Of a stretch of 64,000 nucleotides of DNA, positions 12,189 to 23,339 are shown one piece after another. The position numbers and the translations under genes are program-made. Numbering within the stretch: the stretch's first letter is position 1; each line of letters opens with the position of its first letter. This DNA is from Cokeromyces recurvatus (taxonomy: Eukaryota; Mucoromycota; Mucoromycetes; Mucorales; Mucoraceae): NCBI RefSeq assembly GCF_025118155.1, contig NW_026251425.1, positions 144,077-208,076 of the forward strand. The letters are read 5' to 3'. Under the pieces are notes generated by a model. The model searched no databases. It had not been told where the DNA came from and worked only from the letters and a program-made list of their open reading frames with translations.

Positions 12189-12222
<34 letters not shown>

Positions 12223-14740
12223 AGCGAAAAAAAAACTTTTATAGTCTATTTTTTTTAATACATATACACATTTATACATTCGCGTTTTCTCCATAAATAA
12301 TAGGTTTCAGGATCTTAGTTTGCTGTCATGTATAGTAAGGGTGTATTTATAGAATGACAAGTAGTAATAACAGGAGCAGTGATCATCCAATAATATTAGT
12401 ATAAATATACAGAATACCATTCATATAAAATGCTACAAATTATCAATAATAAGCTATTTATGTACATGAATATTATATTATGAAACAAAAAAAAAAAAAG
12501 TCATTTATATATAAATCAAAACTTTATTAAATTTAATAAATATAAATATTTCTATTTATTACTTAAGGAACAAGCATCAAGTCTATATAGAAAGTATACG
12601 GGAATGAAATTTTCATATAAACCTGTATACTTTTAATAAAGTATCATAACTCCTTTTCAACGAATAAAAAAATAAGAGTATTATACATGTATTATACAAT
12701 ACCCCACCTCTTCTCTCGGTTAAATTATAGTGTCATTAGTAAAGCAGTCATTATAAGTTAATTACATTATTATGCCATATACCATGGCTTGTCACAAAAA
12801 AAAAAGTTGTCTATGAAAATGACTGACTTGTATAATACATATTATTATTATCATAAAGGAGACAAACTAAATAATGTATAAGTTGAGGGAACATGTTTCC
12901 ATTATATATATAGAGAGAGATAGAGAGAGAGAGAAGATAGAGATCATTTAGTACATCAAGAACCAGTTTACATCTAGTTGTTTATAAAGCCTTTTTTTTT
13001 CTCTTTTTTTTTTGCGTGTAAAAAATGTTAGTCTAATCTAGATTTATGCTATTGCTGAAAGGATCAGAGAAATTTCTATTTGTTTCAAATGTAATAGAAT
13101 ACACCATTACACAAATAGTAATGCTACTGCTACTCTTGTCATCGTCGATTTCATCCTTTTCCTTTCAATAATATTATTAGAGTGATTACATCATAATTAC
13201 ATATATCTTGAATATATTCCTTGTATTATGATTAAATTAAAAGATGAAGCAAGTAGTATTAAAGATAATCTATAATGTAAACTACTAATACAAAAAAAAA
13301 AAAAAAAAAAAAGTTGGGAATGAAAAATAATGTTAGCAGACCAAGTAATTTAATATTGTCTATATTCTATAACTTGCTTTAATCTAGTACTATGTAATTA
13401 AAGAAAGTTGTGCCTGAAATATACATTATTAAGTACAAAATAAAATTGTAACATTAAAGAGAGAGTCTATTTCTTATCTTGAAAATGATATTAAAATCTA
13501 CATGTAGATTATATATTTGTATATATCACTTATATCATATAGCCAGTAAATTGCTGGGTTAGTAGATACAACATTGTTATTCTCAACAGATATATTTTCA
13601 ACAAAGTGAGTCATTTATTATACATCTTATATGTATGATTCAACTTGGACGTAGTTCTTAAACATGCATATAATAAAAAGAGAACGTTACCCAACTCATC
13701 TTATTATAATTAATTCTCAATATATTTAATTTTATTTCTCTTTCCCCCGAAACAATTTTCTTTTTCTACTAGTACTGACAGGGGCTAAAATTCATAAACT
13801 AGCAGTGGCTTTTTTTTTTTAACACCTTCCCTCCCCCCCCACAACTTTCCTAATCTTTAATGTAAACTTGAACTACATCATAGTTTACTTGAGATATAGT
13901 TGGATATGATTCATTCACAATCAAAACCAACTGTTATGCTTTAATCCATACAGTATTTCTTGACATAAATTATTCATAATAGTCTCAGTAGTATCATTTA
14001 ATTCAATTCTAACAAATGGAGACAACACTATTTAGGGGAGATGGATTCAATGTTACTAGTAGAGTCTGATATTAATGTTCGCATTGTTGTTGTTGCCAAA
14101 AGCTGAGTAATAACACTTCTTAAAAAGGTAGGGGACAAACATGCCAGGAACACTTTTATAAGCAGAAATAGTATTCTTATAGAATATTTAAAAGCCTATT
14201 CTCATACTATAGCACTCAGTCAAAGAATTTTAATCCTTCAAAAAGATAATTAAGCGACTTGTTGTGAGTTGACACTTGTATTCCAATCTTTTCTTTGTAT
14301 TTATTCATTAGCAGATAGAGTGGAAAATACAATAGGAATCTTGTTTATCTTTCCCAAATAGACTTGATTCATGTGAAGTGATGATTTCCCTTCAATACAG
14401 CTTCGACATGAATTAGTCTGTAACTTTGATATTGGATGATACTTATATAGTTGTTCTGTAGTATAACATAATATTATCTTTATAAACTATACAAACAAAT
14501 ATATGTATATCCTGCTTATTTTCTCTCACTCCCACTCTCACTCCCACTACTACTCTCACTCACTTCATCATCTTTACTACAAGATGTTAGAATATTTAAT
14601 AATGAGTCGTTTAAACTAGTTTACACAATCACGATATTAACTACAACAGAAGCCACTACCTCCGTTATGATACTTGTCCAAAAAAAAAAACACGATTATC
14701 TTCGAAAGGACGATGAAACTCACTCCCGAGTAAACGCCAC

Positions 14741-14776
<36 letters not shown>

Positions 14777-15355
14777 GTGTGTGTGTGTGTATGTGTAATC
14801 ATGATGTGATAAATTTTTCTTTTTGTGAATTCTGTAATACAATGCTTATATTTTTAGCATAAACTTTTTCAAATTTTAAAGACCCGTTGTTTGCCATTTA
14901 AATGCATAACTTCTTCTTGTAAATGACTTAGCCGTCTGTTTGAAGAACAAATACGCGTGTTTTTTTTTCTTAGAAAAAGTATAAATAAATATCTGTTTCT
15001 CGTCCCTTCTTTTAGACTGGCCAAATTCAATAGTTTGGAACTAAATTTTGTTTAAAATAGTGAATATGCTGCAATAAAGATCGGCAAACAGATTAAATAA
15101 GGTAAGGTTTCTTCTTCTATATTATGGAAAAAAAAAACGTCATGAGAAAAAATAAATAAAATAAGGCGCATGAAAGAAAACTATGCCATCAAAAAAAAAA
15201 AAAGGTAGTACACAAATACGGCCAAGCTACTTAATTTAGGCAAGAAAAAATTATGCAAAGATTTATTGAATAATATAAAAGAGATGCCAACATTTTAAAT
15301 TGTAACTTTTTTTTTATATATATTATTTACATACACACATTTATTTTTTTTTTAT
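11779..15355. other. Intergenic region, 3.6 kb, gene-poor
   Basis: The longest gap in the window. It holds A/T homopolymers (A29 at 12192-12220), Ser/Thr-codon-like trinucleotide stretches near 12025, an (AG)n tract near 12912, an imperfect 12-bp hairpin at about 12590-12634, and (AAT)n followed by (GT)n at about 14743-14790. I see no splice-consistent coding sequence. Confidence 0.6.
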
Positions 15356-15757
15356 ATGTTTTCTTCTCACTCTGCTCCTCGTGGTATTCTGTCTGTTACA
15401 GTAGTTGAAGCTCGTAACCTCAAGAAGGAAGACTTTGCTGGTCATAATGATGCTTACATTGAAATTTGGCTTGACAAGGATTATAAGCAACGTTCTGAAA
15501 CGATCAAAAATACGGAAAACCCTGTTTGGAACCAAACATTTACTTTTAACATTGAAGAAGGATCATCTTTGCACAAGATTTACTTCAAGGTCCTTGATCA
15601 AGATATAGCTGATACAGATAAGATTGGTGAGGGTCATTTGGATGTCTCACATGCCTTTAAGGGTCAAGCTATCGATACATGGTCCAAGTTACCTGCCAAG
15701 TTGGGTCTTACTAGTCATGGTGAAGTTCATTTTATAGTTCAATTCTCCCCTCAATAA
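15356..15757 (+). CDS. Single C2-domain protein, 133 aa
   Basis: The whole protein is one C2 domain, the Ca2+-dependent phospholipid-binding beta-sandwich. Strand 1 reads GILSVTVVEARNL. The calcium-binding loops are visible: loop 1 as DFAGHNDAYIEIW (Asp at 32 and 37 region) and loop 3 as VLDQDIADTDKIGEG, with the NPVWNQTFTF strand between. There is no TM segment, signal peptide or second domain. Minimal C2 proteins of this size occur in plants and fungi and are thought to bind membranes in response to calcium. Single exon; codon usage is GC-richer at third positions than that of most neighbours, hinting at good expression. Confidence 0.9.
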   Translation: MFSSHSAPRGILSVTVVEARNLKKEDFAGHNDAYIEIWLDKDYKQRSETIKNTENPVWNQTFTFNIEEGSSLHKIYFKVLDQDIADTDKIGEGHLDVSHAFKGQAIDTWSKLPAKLGLTSHGEVHFIVQFSPQ

Positions 15758-15929
15758 ATTGCACATGAAACTACTATTTTGGATGATATACCATATTTCT
15801 CTTAAATAATAATAATAATAAAACGAGGCTTATTTTTCTTGTTATTTACTGATGAACATTTGTTTATTTTATTTCTCATAATATGAAACTCTATATGATT
15901 AAGACACAACACAGTATAGTATTCCTACT

Positions 15930-17308
15930 TTATATAGGAATAGCAGATCCATTAGAGGTACACATGTATCTTTGTTCGCGCCAAATAATCTCATTTCCTC
16001 CCATTGCAAATAAATAAATAGGTAAAGCCAATACTTCACGCAAAATCCAAGCCCTCATAAATTTCCATAAAGGTAATGATAAAGTAGAAGCGCTCGAAGT
16101 CATGACTAATGTACAATAAAGGAAATAATCGTTTAAAAACCACCAAATCCAATGAAACATAAAAAAATAGCCAGGGGAAATTCCAAAGCATGTTTTCATA
16201 GCAAATGCGCCCATCCAACCACATACCACGCTTTCTGTAATCGGCTCAATCCACGTTGCCACTGTCACTGTATGTTTACGAATACGAACCCATCTCTCTC
16301 TCCGTCTTACATACTCCCTTAAAGACATAGAGCCTAGCAGTTGTGTCGCTGTATCGCATGTCATGGCATGACGCAAATGTTGACTCCATAACTTTTCTCC
16401 AATATGATTATCTTCAGCCATATACTGACCAAAGGGCTCAAGAGAGCCTAATTGAGAACGACGGTAGAGATTTGATTTACCCATCACACATGATGCAAGT
16501 CCAACAGCATTAATCGCTAGATACATTTTAGCGTGGTTTGTATTTAAAAAGATATGTTCAATCTCTGCTGCCAAGCTGGTAGGGTGAAGAGCAATAGGTA
16601 AATGATGAACGAGTCCAATATTCGTTTGCTTTAGTGCATCCACAGATCGACCCAAGGCATCTTTATCGATTTGCACATTTGAATCTAGGACCCAAATAAT
16701 GTCATATTTAGCAAGCTTGTAAGATTTAATAATATTGTTGATCTTTGGATTAATGCCCACCTTAAGATCTCCTAATAGTGTATACAAGTTTAAACATCTT
16801 TTCTCTTTTCCTTCCTCCCCTCCCTCCCCCCCCACTTTTATTATTATTTGTTTCCTATTGCTACCTATAATTAATTTACAATCAACATGAGAATGTATTT
16901 CCATTAACTTTTCTATAATGGGTATAGCAGGATCTTCTGATGATGCAACAGAAAAAATTAATTCAAACTTGGGATAATTCTGTATAAATGATGATTGCAA
17001 GTTTCTTTCCAATTCCAAATCAATTCCCTTTAGAGGTCGAATGATTGAAACTCCTTCTGCTTCCGTTGCTGATAATTTTGAAGACTTGGGCCTTGGTTTA
17101 TGTCTATATCTTTTTTGTCTATTTCAAAAAAAAAAAAAAAAAAGAGTTATATTATGTAATAAAAAATACACTTTTTATAATACATCTATTTGTTTCGTTA
17201 TTACCCAATATATTGACCAAGTAGACTCAAACTAAACATAAAAACATACCAAACAAAGCATATATAGCTAATAAAGGTTAGTAACGATCCATTCGAATCT
17301 AGCCCCAT
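15930..17308 (-). CDS. Ceramide glucosyltransferase (GT21, glucosylceramide synthase)
   Basis: Transfers glucose from UDP-glucose to ceramide at the Golgi/ER membrane to make glucosylceramide. Two exons, 17308-17205 and 17118-15930, give 430 aa. An N-terminal TM anchor lies at residues ~9-30. Then comes GVSIIRPLKGID, the GT21 start motif. The catalytic series is present: DSNVQ (D2), AEDNHIGEKL (D3) and RRRERW, the (Q/R)xxRW motif; KVGINPKINN is highly characteristic. Hydrophobic C-terminal spans follow. Odd: between IIGSNRK and LKVGINPK there is a ~30-residue insert containing a Gly/Glu-rich stretch encoded by a purine-rich tract at about 16800-16860. It is in frame and lacks stops, so it is either real or a retained, divisible-by-three intron. 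Confidence 0.93.
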
Positions 17309-17514
17309 TATAAAACAAAAAGTCAAAAATAATAATAATAATAAAAAAAACAATAACAGCAAGGTACAGTTAGCCCTTAATAAAAAATCGAATGAAGAGC
17401 TGTCCAATAAAAATGAGCAAAAAAAAAAAAAAAAAAAGACTTGAAACAAACAAACAAACAAACAAACAAACAAACAATTATTGTTTCTTCTTTTTCTTTT
17501 TTTTTGACAACGAA

Positions 17515-18215
17515 ATGTCCTTTAGGAATCAAACAACGAATGAAGAATATGAGTTAATAAAAGGAGGAACTATCATTATGGGCCGACATAAGCATGGAAT
17601 TGATTCACGTTTTGTGAGTGAAAATCAACGTAAATAGTAAAAATTAAATCATGAACATCAATTAATTACCTTCTAATTCTGTAGTTGAAATTAATTATTT
17701 AGAAGATGGTCGATGCTTCGTAAAAATGGTAATAAAAAGACATGTACATTTACTTGATTTGAATTAAATTTAAAAATATTAACAAAAAAAAAAAAAAAAG
17801 CTTACAAACAAAATAGTTAAATTAAACAATGCAGCTTTACCTTTTCAAAAAGAAATTCAAATGAGCAATAATGATAAAATTATTTTTTCAATTGATGGAA
17901 TTAAGGTAGAGTCTTATTAGAGAATTAGAGATGCATATGAGATGACTAAAAAAAGTAGAATGTTAGAGAGGAAAAACATTAGAGTTTCATTTTACTTTAC
18001 CAGAAACAGCAGAACCATTTATTCGACCTATTATGATCATAAACGATCAACATTATGAAAATGAAATTCAAGAAAACACAGATAGCTCAGATGCGAGCGA
18101 TGCAAGTGACTATACTAGTAGTCAAGAAGAATTATCAAGTGATGAGAATGAAGATATTCAACCAAGTGACATTTCCAAAGAATCATCCTTAATTGGAGAT
18201 TACGACTATGAATAA
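17515..18215 (+). CDS. Small FHA-domain protein with acidic tail
   Basis: Four exons, 17515-17629, 17685-17728, 17801-17905, 17985-18215, give 164 aa. The FHA start is seen as IIMGRHKHGIDSRFVSEN, the GR and S positions that contact phosphothreonine peptides in this fold, followed by LEINYLEDGRCFVKM and KIVKLNNAALPF, standing where SSNGT and xVN normally sit. The SxxH histidine of the consensus is not present (SENQ), so phosphopeptide binding may be altered. The C-terminal ~70 residues are Asp/Ser/Glu-rich (SSDASDASDYTSSQEE), looking like a CK2-phosphorylatable acidic tail. Start chosen at the Met just after a poly(T) leader; an upstream in-frame Met would add only low-complexity Lys/Asn/Phe. 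Specific role unknown. Confidence 0.65.
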
Positions 18216-18233
18216 TAATTTGTTTTTATTTAT

Positions 18234-18755
18234 TTAAGCAGATATAAATGTATTTACATCGTTTAACCAACTTTCATATTCCTTTTGTTCTTTATAATCT
18301 ACATAATCTGGTAAAAAGGTCGCTAAAGCAGTGTTAATACCACGTTCTTCTAGATATTGACTAAATGTTGTTTGAATATCGTCATTCAATTCATCAAAAT
18401 TAGGTCCCATGTAGGAATCCTTTTCTTCCAATTGATGCTCATTATGAAAGTCTGTTATATTTTTAATCTCATCTTTAAAGAAACGAGTAGAATTAATGTT
18501 TAAATAACCATCTTGTGCAACTGTATGAAGCACTAAAGCCCCCCTGACTCCTTCTTTTTGGATCAAAATAGTGGCTCGAACAGGAAAAGCAGCATCTTCC
18601 AAATCTTGATCTACACTATCATCTTTCTTTTTTATTATTTTTTCACTGCCATCATCATCAACATCATCAGTTGTAATTTCTTTTTCTGTCTCGCTTGGTT
18701 TATTAATATCTGAAATAGAGAAAATAACATTGATTCTATACCATTATTGTTTTTT

Positions 18756-18799
<44 letters not shown>

Positions 18800-19325
18800 A
18801 GGGAAATAGAAAGAACTTACTTTTCATTTCCAAAAGTACGTGATAAAATTACTTTATCATGACCTGGTCTATCATCAATCTACAAAGAAGGATGAAAAAA
18901 GGAAAATAAATTTTAATACCTCACACACATCTGTGACATTCAATTTACATGAAATAAGTTTGTATCTAAAAATTCTTTTATAAAAGCAGGTGGCTCATCT
19001 TTATCATCACTTTTTTCGAATTTCAATTCTTCTTCTAATAAATGAACAAGATCGGGATCCACTTGTAAAAAAAAAAAGTCAACATTTAGGTATTTGAACT
19101 TTAGAGATTAATGTTACCATCGCCATTAGTTAAACGAGGACAACTAATACTAAATGGTCTTTGTTGATAGATAGATGGTATTGACAGTAAAGCAGTCCTT
19201 TTTAACAGAATAGACGTTGATAAAAGACGTTGTTGATGAATAAGAGGATAACAAAGACGAGAATGAGTTGACTTTAATAAAGATGGTAAGAAAGTAGAAG
19301 AGCGTTGAAAAAAGGGTCGAAACAT
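18234..19325 (-). CDS. MAM33: MAM33/p32 (C1QBP family) mitochondrial matrix acidic protein
   Basis: Homologue of yeast Mam33 and human p32/gC1qBP, an acidic trimeric matrix protein linked to mitochondrial translation and ribosome assembly. Four exons, 19325-19118, 19061-18949, 18879-18821 and 18735-18234, give 293 aa. Residues 1-~60 form an Arg/Ser/Leu-rich presequence ending in FSISCPR. Family landmarks are VILSRTFGNEK, then INVIFSISDINKP across the third intron, GYLNINSTRFF, YMGPNFDELNDDIQ and FLPDYVDYKEQKEY. An acidic insert separates the second and third. Correct frame at intron 3 needs the TATAG acceptor at 18736-18737, not the TTTCAG 26 bp downstream, which would shift the frame. Intron 3 contains a 34-nt homopolymer. 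Confidence 0.92.
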
Positions 19326-20698
19326 ACTATGAAGAAAAGACTAGAAGGGAGGGTGGAAAAAAAAAAAGAAAAAATAAATAAAAATAAAAATACAGTGACT
19401 TCATAAAATTGCATAATACGATTTGGACAACAAAAAATATGATTGGAAGAAGAGAAGCAGATACAATAAATAATGTAAATAGGATTATTACTGTTGAGTA
19501 GTAACAGAAGGAAAGTCAGTTATGAAGATGATACGATTAAATAATAGCTAGTTGTTAATAGCACAAACCAGTAAATTAACTGAATAGAACATCCTATATT
19601 TAATAGAAAGAAAGAAAGAAAAAAGGGGGGGTGACTTTCTTATATTGTAGTATTCATATTTACTTGACTAATAATGTATACACGATAATAGTCTTTACAG
19701 TATAGCCACATCAAGTGGAATTGAATTAATTATTATTGATCTGAAACTAAGATTCATTTCTCTGATTTTAGGGTTATCTTTTATTTCATTTAGAGAGTTT
19801 TTAACATGTAAGCCTTTGATACTTATTCCTTAATCAGATTGATATGAAACTATTGATCCTCGGCATAGACCTCCTTTAATTTTAATAAATTCCTTGTTAA
19901 ACAAAAGATGTAGCCTCTTTTTTTTTTTCTTTTTTTCTATTTTTTTTCCTTCTCCCCTCAAGTTATTGTTATCAAAATGGTATCAAGTAAAATATATGGA
20001 CGATGGTATTTTACATTGTCTGTTTTAGTTATTAGACGTAAATAATACATAATGAATCCTTGTTTCTGAGTCTTATACATGTATAAAATAGTTTTTTTTC
20101 TCCGAAACTTTTAATCCTTCTTTTAAATGAGGAAGTTTTCCAGAAGAGATTAGAAAATACTGTCAAATCTATCTATGCTGGTTTATCTTTTTTTTCAACT
20201 TGTATAAGATTCAGTATGCATATATTATAGTATGAAGGGAGAAATAGAATGGAACAGTTGGATATATAAAATTACTGTAATAAAATAAATTTTACTTGCT
20301 TGATGATATTACTTGACAATCTTTTACAATTCCGAATAAATAATAAGGAAAATATTTACCCGATTTTTTTATTTTTTTATTTATTTATTATAATCGATTA
20401 ACATAATAGACTCAAAATAATAAACACGCACTTTATGTATTTTAATTATTATTGATGTTAATAGAAGATTCTTATCAAAGTGAACAATTCTATTTCTTGT
20501 TAAAAATTAAATAAAAGCAGAATCACGCTTACACGTATAAACTCGGAGTCTTCAATTCTAACTAATTAAGTTTTTTTTTTTTCTGAAATTATTTATTGTT
20601 CTGTCTTTTTTTTTTTTTTTTTTTTTTTTAATCTATTTTTCAATTGTTTTTTATTTCTTCTTTTTTTTTTTTCTTCCCTTCTTCCTTTCTTTAATAAG
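19326..20698. other. Intergenic region between divergent MAM33 and OSBP genes
   Basis: A shared 1.4-kb promoter region with long T runs close to the OSBP start (about 20571-20680). No gene seen. Confidence 0.65.
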
Positions 20699-22361
20699 AT
20701 GCCTCATAACACTTCAGATAATGAAAATAATGTAGAAGAGCTTGCTGAAGGCTCTCGTAGTATTATTTTAGCAATTGCTTCTCAACTTACAAAAGGCATG
20801 GATTTGGTAAAAATATAAATATATAATTTTTTTTCTTTATTTATTTATTTCATGAGAAGAATCAGATAAGAATCGAGTTTTAACATACATAACAGCATAG
20901 GGTAACATTACCTACTTTTGTCCTTGAACCTAGAAGTATGTTGGAACGTATTACTGATTTTATGGCACATCCAGAATTCATTTTACCGTAAATAAAGCAC
21001 ACATATATGCACACACACACACACATATGTATACATGTATCTAATTCAAATATACATATAGTGTTCCTCATATTAATGACAATACTGAAAGATTTATTGC
21101 TGTTGTTAAATGGTTTTTATCTGGTTGGCATATTAAACCAAAAGTAAGGCTATTATCATTTTACATATTAATTTTTCAGCATTTTTTGATAACGTCTTTT
21201 TTTTTTTTTTTTTCTTTTTGCACATACTTAATATGCTTTATTTTTAGGGTGTAAAAAAACCTTATAATCCAGTATTAGGTGAATTCTTTCGTTGTAAATA
21301 CAAATATGAAGATGGAACAGATGCTTATTATATTGCTGAGCAAGTGTCTCATCATCCACCTGCTTCAGCTTATTTCTATTCATGCCCTCAACACAAGTTA
21401 ATTATCACGGGTGATTTGAAACCAAAGTCTCGATTTTATGGTAATAGTGTAGCTTCTTTGATGCAGGGTACAATCAATTTTATTTTACCTGCAAGATATA
21501 ATGAACGATATGAAATTACAATGCCTAATATGTATGCTCGTGGTATATTGTAAAGTATATATATTCTTTCCTATTTTATATAATTGTCTAATCGTTTTAT
21601 TATGTAACAAGATTTGGTACAATGACTTTAGAACTGGGTGATACTTCTGTAGTTAGATGCGTTTCAAGCGATCTTATTTGTGAAATGGATTTTCAGACAA
21701 AAGGCTTCTTTTCTGGTCAACCCAACTCTGTCGTAGGTAAAATCAAAAAGGAATCTACACAAGAAGTTTTATATGAAATTACCGGTCAGTGGTCAGGTGA
21801 ATTATTTATTAAAAAGTGCAATTCTACTTCAACAAAGAGTAGTAGTAGTAGTAGTACAATTAGTAATTTATGGGTAAAAAAAAAAGAAAGAAAAAGAAAA
21901 GATGTGTCATGAATAACTTTTTTTTTTTTTTTAATAGTCATTTCGAGGATCTTCAAATGATAAAAAGGAAAAAAAACCAGAGTTATTAGTTGATGTTACA
22001 AAGTATAACAAATATCCACTTCAAGTGCCTGAACAACAAGAAGAAAAGGAATCAAGAAGACTTTGGACCAAATTAACAGAAGGGATTTTAGAAAAGAATA
22101 TGGATAAAGCTACAGATGAAAAGACAAAGATAGAAGATAGAGAACGTGAATTAAGAAAGGAAAGAGAAGAAAAGAACATTATTTGGGAACATCGTTTCTT
22201 TGATCCTGATGGTGATGATTATAAATTTAAATATATGGATAGGTAAAAAGAAAAAAAAAAAAAAGAAATACATTATAAAATTAACATTTCACCATTTATA
22301 TAGATTAAATTATAATCAACCTGAAGAAGTTTGCAAAGTTTTGGATACTCTTTTTCAATAA
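20699..22361 (+). CDS. Oxysterol-binding protein-related protein, short Osh4/Kes1 type
   Basis: Lipid-transfer protein that would exchange sterol and PI4P between membranes. Seven exons, 20699-20806, 20896-20987, 21062-21143, 21248-21549, 21612-21873, 21938-22242, 22304-22361, give 402 aa. The family fingerprint EQVSHHPP is at residues ~125-132; the two His contact PI4P. Further landmarks are [31 protein letters not shown], the TMTLELGD strand and the late [17 protein letters not shown] stretch. There is no PH domain, ankyrin repeat or FFAT motif and the length matches the minimal Osh4-Osh7 type, so action as a soluble carrier is likely. A Ser run (residues ~275-285) interrupts a surface loop. 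It is followed head-to-tail by prefoldin 6. Confidence 0.95.
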
Positions 22362-22504
22362 ATTAGTGTTGTAAAGCTATAAGCATTTCCTCTCAATATA
22401 CAAAATATATACAAATATATTTATATACATTTCATAAATCTACACAAGTTGATACATTTTCTTATTTTTCCTTTTTCATGTATTTATTGATTGTCTTCAC
22501 ATTA

Positions 22505-22549
<45 letters not shown>

Positions 22550-22696
22550 ATCTTTATAGAATTTTACGTCCAGACAAAATAAAAAAATAAACGCGAAACG
22601 TGGCTTGGGACATGCTCATTTTGACATTGTTTCTCCTCCTTTTTTCTTTTTTTCTTTTCTTTTTAGTCTGTACCTTTGTGGATTTAGTTTGTAAAA
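22362..22696. other. Intergenic spacer with poly(A) tract
   Basis: A 335-bp gap holding a 46-nt A run at 22512-22557 and a TTTTCTTTTT-rich leader directly upstream of the prefoldin start. No gene seen. Confidence 0.7.
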
Positions 22697-23338
22697 ATGA
22701 GTAGTTTATCTGTCATTGAAGCTAAACTTGAAGCCGAATCAAAATCTTTCCAACAATTACAGAAAGGTATTGCAAAAGAAAAAAAAAAATCATTTTGGTT
22801 ATTCGTTAGTGTATTAATTATTATATTAGAACTTACTCAAGTAATTGAGAATAGACAACGTTTAGAAGCACAACAACAAGAAAATGAACTTGTCAATACT
22901 GTAAATTAAAAAAAAAAAAAAAAAAAAAACTTCATCTTCATTTTCTTTTTACCAACATTGACTTCTTTTAAGGAATTCGAACATTTAGATGATGATAGCA
23001 ACATCTACAAACTTATTGGGCCTGTTTTAGTGAAACAGGATAAAGCAGAAGCTGCTACCAATGTCAAGAACAGATTAAATTTAATTTCTAGTGAAATGTA
23101 AATTAAAATAGGCAAAACAAAAAATAGTAATTAATTTATCCTTTTTTTTTTTTGTAGTAAACGTGTTGAAACACAATTAAATGAATTGACTAAAAAAACA
23201 GAAACAAAGAAACAAGAAGTAAAGGATACAACTATCGAAATATTTCTATTATTTATAAACTAATACTTTTTTTTTTTTCAATAGATTGCCCAATTACAAA
23301 TGCAATATCAGCAATTAGTAGCAGCAGCAAAGAAATAA
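22697..23338 (+). CDS. YKE2: Prefoldin subunit 6
   Basis: Beta-type subunit of the cytosolic prefoldin hexamer that hands nascent actin and tubulin to the CCT chaperonin. Five exons, 22697-22766, 22842-22900, 22973-23097, 23158-23218, 23285-23338, give 122 aa, the usual length. The N- and C-terminal halves are coiled-coil helices (EAKLEAESKSFQQLQK; KRVETQLNELTKK then IAQLQMQYQQLV). They flank the beta-hairpin core DDDSNIYKLIGPVLVKQD, the motif that identifies subunit 6. The C-terminus ends in AAAKK. It converges with the coilin-like gene; only 1 bp separates the two stop codons, so the 3' UTRs must overlap. Confidence 0.93.
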
Positions 23339-23339
23339 A

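Noticed and set aside
12536..12645. Possible second MITE around an AAAGTATAC(G/A)GG hairpin
   Set aside because: Only a 12-bp imperfect stem plus a short ACTTTATTAAA match; no target duplication.
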